Of a DNA stretch of 54,684 nt, positions 45,970 to 54,684 are shown in pieces. A model generated the notes under the pieces. It saw only the letters and a program-made list of their open reading frames with translations, had not been told where the DNA came from and ran no database searches. Numbering within the stretch: the first letter of the stretch is position 1; every line of letters starts with the position of its first letter. A program made the translations under genes and the position numbers. Source of the DNA: Psychroflexus gondwanensis ACAM 44 (lineage in GTDB: Bacteria; Bacteroidota; Bacteroidia; Flavobacteriales; Flavobacteriaceae); assembly GCF_000355905.1 (NCBI RefSeq), contig NZ_APLF01000014.1:1-54684 (forward strand), written 5' to 3'.

Positions 45970-48078
45970 TTATTCGTTTAAACCTTTAGCACTTTTGATT
46001 ACTTTCTCTGAAATACTTGAAGGTGTTTCTTCAAATTTTAAAAATTCCATTGTAGATGTTGCACGACCTGAAGATAAAGTTCTTAAAGTAGTCACATAAC
46101 CAAACATTTCTGAAAGCGGCACATCAGCTTTGATGATTTTCGCACCAGACCTGTCGGACATGTCATTTACTTGACCTCTTCTTCTGTTCAAGTCACCAAC
46201 AATATCTCCCATATTCTCTTCTGGAGTCACAACCTCTACTTTCATGATAGGCTCAAGAACGATAGCTCCAGCACCTTTTGCAGCTGACTTGTAACCAAGC
46301 TTTGCAGCGAGTTCGAAAGAAAGTTGGTCGGAATCCACAGGGTGGAAAGATCCATCCAAAAGAGTCACCTTCAACGTATCCATTCTAAATCCAGCAAGAG
46401 GACCATTTTTCATGGCTTCTGTGAATCCTTTTTCAACGGAAGGAACAAATTCTTTAGGAATTCTACCCCCTTTAATTTTATCGACAAATTGTAAACCAGG
46501 TCCTTCAAAATCTTCATCTACTGGTCCCATCTCGAATAAAATATCAGCAAACTTACCACGACCACCAGATTGCTTTTTATAAACCTCTCTATGGTTTGCC
46601 GTTTTAGTTACAGCTTCTTTGTATTCGACTTGAGGTTCACCTTCATTCACTTCCACCTTAAATTCACGTTTTAAACGATCCACTAAGATTTCGATGTGAA
46701 GCTCTCCCATACCAGATATAATAGTTTGACCTGATACTTCATCGGTTTTCACTTTAAATGTTGGATCTTCTTCAGCAAGTTTACCTAAAGCAACACCTAG
46801 TTTTTCAACATCAGCTTTAGTTTTTGGCTCAACAGCTATACCAATAACAGGTTCTGGGAACGTCATAGATTCCAAAACGATTGGGTTTTTAAGATCTGTA
46901 AGTGTATCTCCAGTTTTAATATCTTTAAAACCTACGGCAGCACCAATATCTCCAGCTTCAATAAAATCAATTGGCTCTTGTTTATTGGAGTGCATTTGAT
47001 ACATTCTTGAAATACGTTCTTTTTTACCAGAACGGTTATTCAAGACATAAGATCCTGCTTCTAGTCTACCAGAATAAGTTCTAAAAAATGCTAAACGACC
47101 AACAAATGGATCTGTAGCAATTTTAAAAGCTAAGGCAGAAAATGGAGAATCTACGTGAGGTTTTCTAGTTTCAACATCCCCAGTATCTGGATTGTGACCT
47201 TCAATAGCTTCTACATCTACAGGAGATGGAAGATATCTCATCACGGCATCAAGCATAGCTTGAACACCTTTATTTTTGAACGCTGAACCACACATCATCG
47301 GTATGATAGACATATCGATAGTAGCAGCTCTTAACGCAGCAATAATCTCGTCTTCAGTAATAGAGTTTTCATCTTCGAAAAATTTCTCCATCAGCTGATC
47401 ATCATATTCAGCAACAGCTTCAACGAGTTCAGTTCTATATTTTGTCACATCAGCTTCTAACTCAGCAGGGATATCAATGACCTCGTAAGTCATACCAAAA
47501 TCATCATCATTCCAGATAATTGCTTTCTTAGAAATTAAGTCTACAACACCTTTAAAGTCAATCTCGTCACCAATTGGAACTTGTAATGGGACAGGATTAC
47601 CTCCTAGCATTTCTCTAACTTGCTTACACACGTTAAAGAAATTAGCCCCTTGTCTATCCATTTTATTAACAAAACCAAGACGTGGAACTTTATATTTATC
47701 GGCCTGTCTCCAAACAGTTTCAGATTGTGGCTCAACACCATCTACTGCACTAAATAAAGCAACAACACCATCCAAAACTCTTAAAGAACGCTCTACTTCA
47801 ACAGTAAAATCAACGTGCCCTGGAGTATCAATGATATTAACGATGAATTCTTGGTCTCTATATAACCATTTACAGTGAGTAGCTGCAGATGTAATAGTAA
47901 TTCCTCTTTCTTGCTCCTGCTCCATCCAGTCCATGGTAGCCGCACCATCATGAACCTCTCCTATTTTGTGACTTATACCCGTGTAATAAAGGATACGCTC
48001 AGTCGTAGTTGTTTTACCAGCGTCGATGTGAGCAGCAATCCCTATATTTCTGGTAAATTTTAAATCTCTTTGTGCCAT
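45970..48078 (-). CDS. fusA: Translation elongation factor G
   Basis: A 702-residue GTPase that drives translocation. G1 is [15 protein letters not shown] near residue 17, the switch I stretch has [12 protein letters not shown]3 is [15 protein letters not shown] and G4 is NKMDRQGA. Domains II-V follow at normal length, with [18 protein letters not shown] in domain IV. It lies between rpsG (6-base gap) and rpsJ. Any second EF-G copy lies outside the window. Confidence 0.99.
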   Translation of the reverse strand: MAQRDLKFTRNIGIAAHIDAGKTTTTERILYYTGISHKIGEVHDGAATMDWMEQEQERGITITSAATHCKWLYRDQEFIVNIIDTPGHVDFTVEVERSLRVLDGVVALFSAVDGVEPQSETVWRQADKYKVPRLGFVNKMDRQGANFFNVCKQVREMLGGNPVPLQVPIGDEIDFKGVVDLISKKAIIWNDDDFGMTYEVIDIPAELEADVTKYRTELVEAVAEYDDQLMEKFFEDENSITEDEIIAALRAATIDMSIIPMMCGSAFKNKGVQAMLDAVMRYLPSPVDVEAIEGHNPDTGDVETRKPHVDSPFSALAFKIATDPFVGRLAFFRTYSGRLEAGSYVLNNRSGKKERISRMYQMHSNKQEPIDFIEAGDIGAAVGFKDIKTGDTLTDLKNPIVLESMTFPEPVIGIAVEPKTKADVEKLGVALGKLAEEDPTFKVKTDEVSGQTIISGMGELHIEILVDRLKREFKVEVNEGEPQVEYKEAVTKTANHREVYKKQSGGRGKFADILFEMGPVDEDFEGPGLQFVDKIKGGRIPKEFVPSVEKGFTEAMKNGPLAGFRMDTLKVTLLDGSFHPVDSDQLSFELAAKLGYKSAAKGAGAIVLEPIMKVEVVTPEENMGDIVGDLNRRRGQVNDMSDRSGAKIIKADVPLSEMFGYVTTLRTLSSGRATSTMEFLKFEETPSSISEKVIKSAKGLNE

Positions 48079-48084
48079 TATTAT

Positions 48085-48561
48085 TTAGAATCTAAAATGT
48101 GAAAATGCTTTATTGGCTTCAGCCATTTTATGTGTATCTAAGCGTTTCTTAACTGCTGCACCTTCTTCTTTCGCAGCGGCCATAGACTCGCCAGCTAATT
48201 TAGCTGCCATGGTTTTTTCATTTCGCTTTCTAGAATAACCTATTAGCCATTTCATAGCAATAGATATTTTTCTATCTGGTCTTATTTGAGAAGGAATCTG
48301 AAAGGTAGCACCTCCTACACGTCTACTTCTTACTTCAACGTGAGGCATTACATTAGATAATCCTTCTTTCCAAATTTCTAGAGCAGATTTTTCATCATCT
48401 TGCTTTTTCTCTTCTATGATATCCATTGCATCATAAAAAATCTTGAAAGCAATTGATTTTTTTCCGTCCCACATCATCATATTCACGAATCGGGTTACCA
48501 ATTGATCGTGAAATTTTGGATCTGGAAGTATAGGACGTTTCTTGGCCTGTCTTTTTCTCAT
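48085..48561 (-). CDS. rpsG: 30S ribosomal protein S7
   Basis: A 158-residue S7 that organises the 30S head. It starts [20 protein letters not shown] and contains [20 protein letters not shown] and [16 protein letters not shown]7 represses the str operon in E. coli; the 19-base rpsL-rpsG gap here is too short for the large E. coli type of site. Confidence 0.99.
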   Translation of the reverse strand: MRKRQAKKRPILPDPKFHDQLVTRFVNMMMWDGKKSIAFKIFYDAMDIIEEKKQDDEKSALEIWKEGLSNVMPHVEVRSRRVGGATFQIPSQIRPDRKISIAMKWLIGYSRKRNEKTMAAKLAGESMAAAKEEGAAVKKRLDTHKMAEANKAFSHFRF

Positions 48562-48580
48562 GTCTTTACTTTAACTCTGA

Positions 48581-48955
48581 TTATTTTTTAGGTCTCTTAG
48601 CTCCATACTTGGATCTGCGCTGCAGACGACCCTCTACTCCTGCTGTATCTAAAGCACCACGAACAATATGGTACCTTACACCAGGTAAATCTTTAACTCT
48701 CCCGCCTCTAACTAATACTATCGAGTGCTCTTGTAGATTATGTCCTTCACCTGGAATGTATGCGTTTACTTCCTTACCATTTGTTAATCTAACACGAGCA
48801 ACTTTACGCATTGCTGAGTTAGGTTTTTTTGGTGTAGTTGTGTAAACTCGAGTACAAACTCCACGTCTTTGAGGACAAGAATCTAAAGCCGCCGATTTGC
48901 TCTTCTTAGTCATCTTGGTTCTTCCTTTTCTTACTAACTGTGAAATTGTTGGCAT
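48581..48955 (-). CDS. rpsL: 30S ribosomal protein S12
   Basis: A 124-residue S12 of the decoding centre. The start [12 protein letters not shown] at 48955 is chosen. A longer ORF from 49030 would begin at the -33 element of the promoter and lies upstream of the expected transcript start. The streptomycin-related lysines are both wild type (TTPKKPNSA and [13 protein letters not shown]). It is the first gene of the whole ribosomal run. Confidence 0.99.
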   Translation of the reverse strand: MPTISQLVRKGRTKMTKKSKSAALDSCPQRRGVCTRVYTTTPKKPNSAMRKVARVRLTNGKEVNAYIPGEGHNLQEHSIVLVRGGRVKDLPGVRYHIVRGALDTAGVEGRLQRRSKYGAKRPKK

Positions 48956-49000
48956 AGTTTTACTTGTATTGTTTAAAAATTCTCTTATTTTTAAGGATTG

Positions 49001-49031
49001 CAAATGTAGATATATAATTCTAAATAACAAA
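49001..49031 (-). promoter_or_regulatory. Bacteroidota-type promoter of the ribosomal cluster
   Basis: On the minus strand TTTG (49028-49031), exactly 19 bases and TACATTTG (49001-49008) match TTTG-N19-TAnnTTTG. The expected start near 48994 gives a leader of about 40 bases to the rpsL ATG. This is the only full-consensus promoter seen for the 17-kb run. Confidence 0.82.
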
Positions 49032-49194
49032 TTTTAATTGATTAATTTTCAGCAATTAAGACGTTTAAGATTTCTTAGGCTCGTCTTTAGTATTCAATCC
49101 AATTCAACAGCATGCAATTATACATACGCTTCCTCTATAAAAATCGTTTGCATATCTATACTATTACAAATATAACTTAGACCTCTGCAGCAAC

Positions 49195-50850
49195 ATGCTC
49201 AAACTACTATTTACTTTTTTATGCGTTGTGGGTCTTCCTTTTCATTCTCATTGCCAAACCATCCACTTACAAGTGGACACATTGAAGGATTCCTTGCTAA
49301 GCTCCAAGCAGTTTACATTTGACTCCTTCAATGCAGCAGAAACCGAATTAAAACTGAAAATGGATAGCTTAAAAAGAGTTGGGTATCCTTTCTTAGAGTT
49401 GGACCAACAGATTACCGATAAAAAACTTCTAGCTACCATCCGTTTAAACCAAAAAATAGACTCCTTATATATAGGTATAAAAAAAGAAGACTTAATTTAT
49501 ATTCCTAAGGGGATTAAAATCGATGATTTGGAAATTGGTCTACCCTACCAGAATGTTGAAATCTTTCAAAAAGCTATTATTGAAAAACTGAAGGCTCAAG
49601 GCTTATCTTTTGGTAAATCATTTTTAACAGATCTAGAGTATAGAAATGCCCATGCTCTAAATGCAAAACTCGTTATAGACAGCGGCCTAAAAAGAAGAAT
49701 TGATAAAATAAATATAAAAGGATACGAATCACTACCCAAAAGCTACATATCCTATCTAACTGGTCTTAAAATCGGATCCGAATTTATAGAGTCACAGATT
49801 CAACAAAAAACAGAAAAGCTCGATAACATCCCTTTCATCTCTGTTAAAAAACCTACTGAAGTATTATTTAAAAAAGACTCTACGGAACTCTTCCTTTATT
49901 TAGAAAAATTCAATTCCAACACCTTCGATGGTTTTCTAGGGTTCGGAAATAATGAAACCAGCGACTTCGAACTAAATGGCTATCTGAACATGGTGCTTCT
50001 AAATAATCTGAATTTCGGAGAACGACTCGGGGTGATTTATAAAAACGATGGAAATGGACAACAAACGTTTGAAGGGAATGTAGAATTACCATTTGTATTT
50101 AGCTCTCCTGTAACAATTGGAGCCGATTTAAGAATCTTCCGAAGAGACTCTGCATTTTCCAATAGCTCACAAACTGTGGAGCTTAAATACTATCTCAATG
50201 AAAAGCTCAACTTGAAAGGGGCAGCAGAATTCACAAACTCGACCAGTCTAGAACAGGAAAACCTCAATTCGATATCAGAAATAGATGATTACAACTCTTC
50301 CTTCTATGGAATTGGTGCAGAATATCTAAAACTAGGCCCTAGACAACTTTTTGGGGTAAATACGTTTGTGAATCTAAATCTTTCTGCGGGGAGCAGGAAA
50401 ACTAAAAATGACACAGAGCAGTACAAGCTAAGTTTAAGCGGCCAACATCAAATCAACATCAATTATCGCAACAGGCTTTACCTGAATCTCAATAGCCAAA
50501 TCCTAATTTCTGACAACTTTCTTAACAATGAGTTATTTCGATTCGGAGGGGTCAACTCTATACGCGGGTTTGCCGAAAACAGCCTTTTAGCCTCTAGGTT
50601 TGCAGTCCTACAAACTGAATATAGATACATTTTAGATGCAAATCTCTATGCAAATACTGTGATAGATGTAGGAAATTATGAAAATAGACTCAATAATGTT
50701 AACGAAAATATACTGGGATACGGTGCAGGTATTGGCCTAAAATCTCAGGCAGGCATTTTTAACCTCATCATAGCAAACTCGGTCTCTGATGTGCAAGAAT
50801 CTACCTTTTCTAACACGAGAATACATATCAATTTCACATCTTTTTTCTAA
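49195..50850 (+). CDS. Omp85-family (BamA/TamA-like) outer membrane protein
   Basis: A 551-residue protein with a signal peptide (cleavage near SHCQT, residue 21). An N-terminal part of about 150 residues has weak repeats, and a POTRA-like unit (about residues 160-235) contains IDKINIKGYESLPKSYISY. The C-terminal beta-barrel has the Omp85 loop-6 motif in RFGGVNSIRGFAEN and ends in phenylalanine (INFTSFF), as expected for a BAM-inserted barrel. It is shorter than BamA, with fewer POTRA domains, so it is more like a TamA or two-partner type member. Its job is unknown. It is divergent from rpsL, and the shared 239-base gap holds the ribosomal promoter. Confidence 0.85.
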   Translation: MLKLLFTFLCVVGLPFHSHCQTIHLQVDTLKDSLLSSKQFTFDSFNAAETELKLKMDSLKRVGYPFLELDQQITDKKLLATIRLNQKIDSLYIGIKKEDLIYIPKGIKIDDLEIGLPYQNVEIFQKAIIEKLKAQGLSFGKSFLTDLEYRNAHALNAKLVIDSGLKRRIDKINIKGYESLPKSYISYLTGLKIGSEFIESQIQQKTEKLDNIPFISVKKPTEVLFKKDSTELFLYLEKFNSNTFDGFLGFGNNETSDFELNGYLNMVLLNNLNFGERLGVIYKNDGNGQQTFEGNVELPFVFSSPVTIGADLRIFRRDSAFSNSSQTVELKYYLNEKLNLKGAAEFTNSTSLEQENLNSISEIDDYNSSFYGIGAEYLKLGPRQLFGVNTFVNLNLSAGSRKTKNDTEQYKLSLSGQHQININYRNRLYLNLNSQILISDNFLNNELFRFGGVNSIRGFAENSLLASRFAVLQTEYRYILDANLYANTVIDVGNYENRLNNVNENILGYGAGIGLKSQAGIFNLIIANSVSDVQESTFSNTRIHINFTSFF

Positions 50851-50969
50851 TAAATATTATGTAGATATTAAGATTTAACAGTTTTTATATTAAAATAAAA
50901 CCAATATAAGTTGTAGGATTAACTTTATTTTTTGATTTTTGGACTTGGCTAATTCAAATAAACAAACAA

Positions 50970-53900
50970 ATGAGAACAAAGTTAAATGGAATTTTAACGC
51001 TACTTTTAGTGTTAGTGATGCAAATAACCTTTGCACAGACAAAAACTGTTACTGGGACGGTAACAGATCCTGACGGGCTCCCGCTGCCAGGTGTAAACGT
51101 ATTAATTGAGGGACAAGGAACGGGAACTCAGACTGATTTTGATGGAAATTTCTCCATTCAAGCTAGTAGCTCTGATAAGTTGACATTTTCGTACATAGGT
51201 TTTGAGAAACAAACCATTGATGTTGGAACCAAAACCAACATAGATGTTCAACTTGGAAGAGGAGAAGCTTTGGATGAAGTTGTAGTTGTGGGATATAGTA
51301 CTTCGACAATGCAAGCTTTTACAGGTACAGCATCAGTTGTTTCCGCAGAAGACATTGAGAATAAAAACTTCTCGAATGTTTCTCAGGCTCTAGCAGGTGA
51401 GGCTTCAGGTGTAAATGTTATTAACACCTCCGGACAACCAGGAACAACTTCTCAAGTTAGAATTAGAGGATTTGGTTCTGTGAATGGAAACAGAGCTCCA
51501 TTATATGTAGTTGATGGGGTTCCTTACTCAGGAAGCTTAAATGCTATAAATCCAGGTGATATTAAAAACACTATAATATTAAAAGATGCAAGTGCTACCG
51601 CCATATATGGATCTAGAGGTGCTAATGGTGTTGTCTTAATCACAACTAAAGCAGGTACTGCACGTGAGAATTTTATCGAAGTTGATATGAGAACTGGTTT
51701 AAATACTCAAATCATACCGCGCTATGATGTAATTACTTCTCCAGAAGAATCAATTGGTTTGGCATGGGAAGCTAAAGTCAACAGAGCAAGATTGAATGGA
51801 AACCCAGACCCTGTTGGATTTGTAAATGACAATCTATTTGGAACAGGAGCAAACGCTATATTACCTCCGGGTTACAATATGTGGAATGTCGCTAACGGTG
51901 GTGAGCTTATTGACCCAGCTACTGGCCAGGTTAGAAATGGAGTAACGAGACGTTACACTCCAGAAAGCTTTGCTGATGTAGCCTTCAATCCGGCTCTTAG
52001 AACTGAAGCTAACGTAAGAATGGGCGGTGGTGATGAAAAATCTAAATACTTTTTTTCTGGAGGTTTTCTAGATGATAATGGTTATGCAATCAACACTGGC
52101 TACACTAGATATAACACGAGATTAAATTTAGACTCTCAAGTTAAGGATTGGATGAAGATTAATGTAAACCTTGGTTACACCTATTCTGAAAACATACAGA
52201 ATGGACAAACTGATGGTGCTGAAAATTTATTTGAGTTTGCAGACAAAATGAATCCTTTTTATCCAGTTTTCCTTAGAGATGATGAGTACAATTTAGTAGC
52301 AGACCCTATTTTTGGCGGAAATCAGCTTGATTATGGTGGAGCATCAGGATTTAGAGATAGAGCAGCTTCAAATACATTAAATCCAATTGGTTCTGCACGT
52401 TATGATTTTAACGGGGATATAAGAAATGAGATAATTGGTAGTTTCAATGCTGAATTGAATCTAACAGAGAATTTAACCTTTGAAACTAGATTTGGTCTAC
52501 AATACTCAAACAACGCGTTTAAGTCTAGGTCAAATCAATTCTATGGTGTTGGTACAGTGACTCAAGGAGATTTATTTGTACAAAACACAGAAACGACTAC
52601 CATGAACTTTTTACAATTACTTCGTTATAAAAAATCTTTTGGAGATCATAGTTTAGAAGTATTTGCTGCACATGAAACTAACGATTTTGAACAGTCTTTC
52701 GAAACTGCTTTTAAAGGCAAGGCCATTATTCCAGGTGGGTTGGAACTAAATAATTATATTATTAACTTACAACAACCAACAGGTTTTACAAACAGAAGAA
52801 CCTTAGAATCTTACTTTGTACAAGGTAATTATAGTTTTGACGATAAGTACTACTTATCTGCCACTGCAAGACGTGACGGTTCATCTCGATTCGCTAATAA
52901 CAAATGGGGTACATTCGGCTCTGTAGGTGCATCTTGGGTAATGTCTAATGAAGACTTCCTGGCTGATGTTGAAATCATTGAATTTTTAAAGTTAAAAGCA
53001 TCTTACGGGGTTATAGGAGATGAAAACATAGGTGGTGTTTACACGGGTATTAATACATTTAGTGTTACTAATGTTAGAGATGGTTTTTCTATAGCACCTG
53101 AATTATTTGCTAATCCTGACTTAACTTGGGAAGAGTCGAATATGTATCAAATTGGTGTGGAATCAAGTATTGGAGGCTGGTTAGATTTAGGTGTCGATTA
53201 TTATATAAAAGATACAGAAAATCTAATATTTACAAGAAGAAATGCTCCATCTTCCGGTGTAGCTGTAATTGATGTAAATGATGGAGTTTTAAGAAACTCT
53301 GGTTTTGAATTCGATCTTAATGCTAAAGTCATTGAAACAGATAAATTTGGTTTAGGAGTTTCGGTTAATGGTGCTATTTATGAAAACGAATTGACTACAA
53401 TGCCAATAGATCCAGAAACAGGTGCTCCAGCACTATTTAATAATGTTGGTAGATATGGATACTCTCAAGGAAGTTCTATTTTTGATTTCTACATGAGAGA
53501 ATACGCAGGAGTAGATACTGCTGATGGTTACCCAATGTGGTATCAATATTACAACGATGTTGACGGTAATGGTACTTTCAATCCTGGAACAGACGAAACC
53601 ATCCAAAGTTTGACCCCTTATTTAGGAGATAACCCAGATGCGAATATAGAACGTCAGATCACTAAGACTTATGCAGAATCAACTGAAAAATACGTTGGAA
53701 AATCAGGTATCCCTGACTTAGCTGGTGCATTTAGACTTAACGCAAGATTTAATAACTTTAGATTGTCTACTCAATTTACCTATTCTGTGGGTGGGTATGG
53801 TTACGATGCTCAATATGCAGAATTAATGCATGACAATAATTCAGGTATAATTGGCACCAATAGGCACAAAGATGTAAGAAACAGATGGAGACAGCCTGGT

Positions 53901-54206
53901 GATGTTACAGATGTGCCTTTAATTGCAGATCGAGTTATACCAAATATTAGTTCACAGTCAACAAGGTTTATTACTAAAACAGATTTTCTAGCGTTGAATA
54001 ATATACTTTTAGGCTATAATGTGCCTAGAGAGTATCTGGAGAAAGTTGGAATTAGCGCTTTAGATATATATGCGTCTGGTGATAACTTATTTATAAGCAG
54101 TTCAAGAGAAGGGTTTAACCCACAAACAAGTCAGGCTGGTAACTCAGGTAGAGGATTATATGCGCCATTATCTACGTTTACATTAGGAGTGAAAGTTAAA
54201 TTTTAA
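50970..54206 (+). CDS. SusC/RagA family TonB-linked outer membrane transporter
   Basis: A 1078-residue transporter that takes up oligomers across the outer membrane with a SusD lid, powered by TonB. It has a signal peptide (residues 1-22), then a carboxypeptidase-regulatory-like domain (about 25-100, VTGTVTDPDGLPLPGVNV). A TonB-box-like LDEVVVVGY follows, then a plug with LYVVDGVPY and the class signature ATAIYGSRGANGVVLITTK, and a large barrel ending LSTFTLGVKVKF. The substrate cannot be told. The SusD gene starts 6 bases later. No sigma/anti-sigma pair is found upstream. Confidence 0.97.
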   Translation: MRTKLNGILTLLLVLVMQITFAQTKTVTGTVTDPDGLPLPGVNVLIEGQGTGTQTDFDGNFSIQASSSDKLTFSYIGFEKQTIDVGTKTNIDVQLGRGEALDEVVVVGYSTSTMQAFTGTASVVSAEDIENKNFSNVSQALAGEASGVNVINTSGQPGTTSQVRIRGFGSVNGNRAPLYVVDGVPYSGSLNAINPGDIKNTIILKDASATAIYGSRGANGVVLITTKAGTARENFIEVDMRTGLNTQIIPRYDVITSPEESIGLAWEAKVNRARLNGNPDPVGFVNDNLFGTGANAILPPGYNMWNVANGGELIDPATGQVRNGVTRRYTPESFADVAFNPALRTEANVRMGGGDEKSKYFFSGGFLDDNGYAINTGYTRYNTRLNLDSQVKDWMKINVNLGYTYSENIQNGQTDGAENLFEFADKMNPFYPVFLRDDEYNLVADPIFGGNQLDYGGASGFRDRAASNTLNPIGSARYDFNGDIRNEIIGSFNAELNLTENLTFETRFGLQYSNNAFKSRSNQFYGVGTVTQGDLFVQNTETTTMNFLQLLRYKKSFGDHSLEVFAAHETNDFEQSFETAFKGKAIIPGGLELNNYIINLQQPTGFTNRRTLESYFVQGNYSFDDKYYLSATARRDGSSRFANNKWGTFGSVGASWVMSNEDFLADVEIIEFLKLKASYGVIGDENIGGVYTGINTFSVTNVRDGFSIAPELFANPDLTWEESNMYQIGVESSIGGWLDLGVDYYIKDTENLIFTRRNAPSSGVAVIDVNDGVLRNSGFEFDLNAKVIETDKFGLGVSVNGAIYENELTTMPIDPETGAPALFNNVGRYGYSQGSSIFDFYMREYAGVDTADGYPMWYQYYNDVDGNGTFNPGTDETIQSLTPYLGDNPDANIERQITKTYAESTEKYVGKSGIPDLAGAFRLNARFNNFRLSTQFTYSVGGYGYDAQYAELMHDNNSGIIGTNRHKDVRNRWRQPGDVTDVPLIADRVIPNISSQSTRFITKTDFLALNNILLGYNVPREYLEKVGISALDIYASGDNLFISSSREGFNPQTSQAGNSGRGLYAPLSTFTLGVKVKF

Positions 54207-54212
54207 TAAAAA

Positions 54213-54684
54213 ATGATAAACATGAAAAAAACAATTTTAAACACGATGTGGTTCTCCGTTATAGCCTTACTTCTAGTAAGTTGCGGTGATGACTTTCTTG
54301 TCGAAGAGCCAACTGGGAATGAGCCTACCATTAAACAAATAGGAGAAGCTGGTGCGGTAAATCCAGAGATTAATGGTGCCTTTATGACTGGCGTTTACTC
54401 TACAATGTTCACAACAGGAACAGGAGGAACTGGTTCACAATCGGATTTTGGCCAGAAAGGTTTTGATATTTATAGCGATATGCTAACTGGTGACATAGCC
54501 CTTACATTAAGTACTTACGGATGGTACAGAGCTGCTATTACAGAATTTCAAGCTCCTTTAGATTTTACTCAACAAGAGAACTACCAAGGATGGAGATACT
54601 ACTATAGAGTAATAAATAGATCAAATTTGGTTATTGAGACTGTTTTACAGGAACCACAACCAGAAGAGGAAGCTGATTTAATGG
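54213..54684 (+). CDS. SusD/RagB family nutrient-binding lipoprotein (partial)
   Basis: The first 157 codons of a gene cut by the window end. An ATG at 54213 or, more likely, 54222 gives a lipoprotein signal with lipobox LLVSC (Cys21 from the second Met), followed by DDFLVEEPTGNEP, the usual SusD opening. Helical TPR-like segments follow, with GWRYYYRVINRSNLVIE being typical of the family. It should form the lid of the SusC channel encoded just upstream. The stop codon lies outside the window, so length is unknown. Confidence 0.93.
   Translation, partial: MINMKKTILNTMWFSVIALLLVSCGDDFLVEEPTGNEPTIKQIGEAGAVNPEINGAFMTGVYSTMFTTGTGGTGSQSDFGQKGFDIYSDMLTGDIALTLSTYGWYRAAITEFQAPLDFTQQENYQGWRYYYRVINRSNLVIETVLQEPQPEEEADLM

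Noticed and set aside
48956-49030. 75-base N-terminal extension of rpsL
   Set aside because: It lacks S12 similarity and runs across the consensus promoter; the transcript should start near 48994.
49167-49174. TATATTTG on the minus strand between rpsL and the Omp85-like gene
   Set aside because: There is no -33 element at the right distance, and a full-consensus promoter for rpsL lies 160 bases downstream.

Overview
The window is low-GC chromosomal DNA from a member of the Bacteroidota, almost certainly a Flavobacteriaceae-type bacterium; the genus cannot be told from sequence alone. The evidence is the gldKLMN type IX secretion/gliding block, a SusC/SusD pair, promoters of the Bacteroidota form TTTG-N19-TAnnTTTG, A/T-rich leaders without clear Shine-Dalgarno sequences, and an str-S10-spc-alpha ribosomal cluster with no tuf between fusA and rpsJ. 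No phage, insertion sequence, CRISPR array or restriction system was seen. Most of the window is core genome.

Layout. 1-410: initiator tRNA with its own promoter and terminator, and a small CPxC zinc-ribbon-like gene. 389-6149: a tripartite RND efflux operon on the minus strand (adaptor, pump, TolC). 6212-9602: an ABC-F ATPase, a DUF983 membrane protein and an FAD oxidoreductase. 9658-18166 (minus): gldN, gldM, gldL and gldK, preceded by an arginase-fold gene whose metal site looks broken, and by topA with a lysine-rich tail. 18377-24781 (plus): miaB, a sigma-54 activator, lptE, a TPR protein and secG, linked largely by TAATG stop/start overlaps, then groES-groEL. 24983-31996: a secreted S10 peptidase, azurin, citrate synthase, enolase, a fasciclin protein and carA. 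32070-48955 (minus): 32 translation genes from rpsL to rplQ, including secY and rpoA. 49195-54684 (plus): an Omp85-family barrel protein, then SusC and a SusD cut by the window edge.

How the parts work together. GldL and GldM form the inner-membrane motor of type IX secretion, and GldK and GldN the periplasmic/outer-membrane ring. LptE, SecG, SecY and the Omp85-like protein also serve envelope assembly and export. The ribosomal cluster starts at a consensus promoter upstream of rpsL.

No large unknown system is visible. The most interesting signals are regulatory. Three genes (rplC, carA and the FAD oxidoreductase) each lie just behind a good intrinsic terminator on the same strand, with only 29, 11 and 0 bases between the T-run and the ATG. 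That leaves little or no room for a separate promoter and suggests control by attenuation or read-through. The rpsJ-rplC spacer (176 bases) is the strongest candidate for an undescribed ribosomal-protein leader. The degenerate arginase-fold protein beside gldK is the most interesting protein.
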